Assembly (NCBI RefSeq): GCF_000253295.1
Contig: NC_015717.1
Span: 868,001 to 932,000, forward strand
Reading direction: 5' to 3'
Origin: Hyphomicrobium sp. MC1
Lineage (GTDB): Bacteria > Pseudomonadota > Alphaproteobacteria > Rhizobiales > Hyphomicrobiaceae
DNA length: 64,000 nt
Shown: piece after piece, positions 63,943-64,000 of the stretch
How the letters are laid out: every line of letters begins with the position of its first letter
How positions within the stretch are numbered: the first letter of the stretch is position 1
Translations under genes and position numbers: made by a program
The notes under the pieces: generated by a model
Told to the model about the DNA's origin: nothing
The model's input: the letters and a program-made list of their open reading frames with translations, nothing else
Databases searched by the model: none

Positions 63943-64000
63943 TCAGAGCGTGCGGCCGCTGCGTCCGCCAGCTACGACCGGCAATCCGCCCTGCTGAATT
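63943..64000 (-). CDS. C-terminal end of an unidentified gene
   Basis: On the minus strand an open frame enters from beyond the window and ends QQGGLPVVAGGRSGRTL at a TGA. Only 18 residues are visible, too few for identification. The partner gene would lie outside the window. It converges with the SDR gene. Confidence 0.35.
   Translation of the reverse strand, partial: IQQGGLPVVAGGRSGRTL

Overview
The window is a gene-dense (roughly 60% GC by eye) stretch of an alphaproteobacterial chromosome, most likely from the Hyphomicrobiales (Rhizobiales) and plausibly a Hyphomicrobium-like dimorphic bacterium. This rests on the ctrA / fliJ-like / sciP (DUF1153) cell-cycle locus, the CoA-pyrophosphatase / DUF6111 / CCA-transferase trio, DUF3297, a cytochrome bc1 operon with unsplit cytochrome b, and a betaine-lipid pathway. 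The assignment is inference from gene content; no 16S gene is present. No prophage, insertion sequence, CRISPR array or plasmid function was found, so the window reads as core genome with a few lineage-specific genes.

Layout. 1-232: end of groEL, a REP-like palindrome and a terminator. 261-4412: a two-domain glycosyltransferase with an overlapping small coiled-coil gene, a very acidic Ala/Glu/Pro protein and a 60-residue protein. 4427-7296: plcP-btaA-btaB, a phosphate-starvation lipid-remodelling operon with a PHO-box-like site. 7478-14986: small membrane protein, cca, DUF6111, NUDIX, a secreted lysozyme-like protein, an old yellow enzyme, a DUF2235 hydrolase and hemF. 15130-21212: ABC exporter, a PEMT/ICMT-like methyltransferase, trmL and petABC. 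21311-26053: mtnP, apt, a zinc-ribbon protein, an alpha/beta hydrolase, mtnA and a class II aldolase, which looks like a 5'-methylthioadenosine salvage cluster. 26186-31940: catalase, small proteins, ychF, pth and rplY. 32214-40995: a Fur-family regulator, an outer-membrane protein, prs, a duplicated-domain lipoprotein, pgeF, midA, lgt, ubiK, ybjN-like and proC.

41239-49494: a MarR / response-regulator / sensor-kinase operon divergent from ilvE, then a glyoxalase-fold protein, arfB, tRNA-Met, pmtA and mnmA. 49908-52920: sciP, a lipoprotein, fliJ-like and ctrA with long regulatory gaps. 53015-64000: a double-barrel outer-membrane protein, an MBL hydrolase, small secreted proteins, tandem histidine phosphatases, an acyl-CoA thioesterase, a PfpI-like protein, uvrB, psiF-like, an SDR and the end of one more gene.

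How genes work together. PmtA can make phosphatidylcholine; PlcP would release diacylglycerol from it when phosphate runs short; BtaA and BtaB would turn that into the phosphorus-free lipid DGTS. MtnP, Apt, MtnA and the aldolase would return both the adenine and the carbon of methylthioadenosine to metabolism. CtrA and its inhibitor SciP lie 2 kb apart, and the sciP promoter carries a CtrA-like box. The most interesting items are the PHO-box lipid operon, the MTA cluster with its two unexplained inserted genes, the tandem-barrel protein, the repeated motif upstream of ctrA, and a two-copy palindromic repeat whose differences are compensated in the stem.
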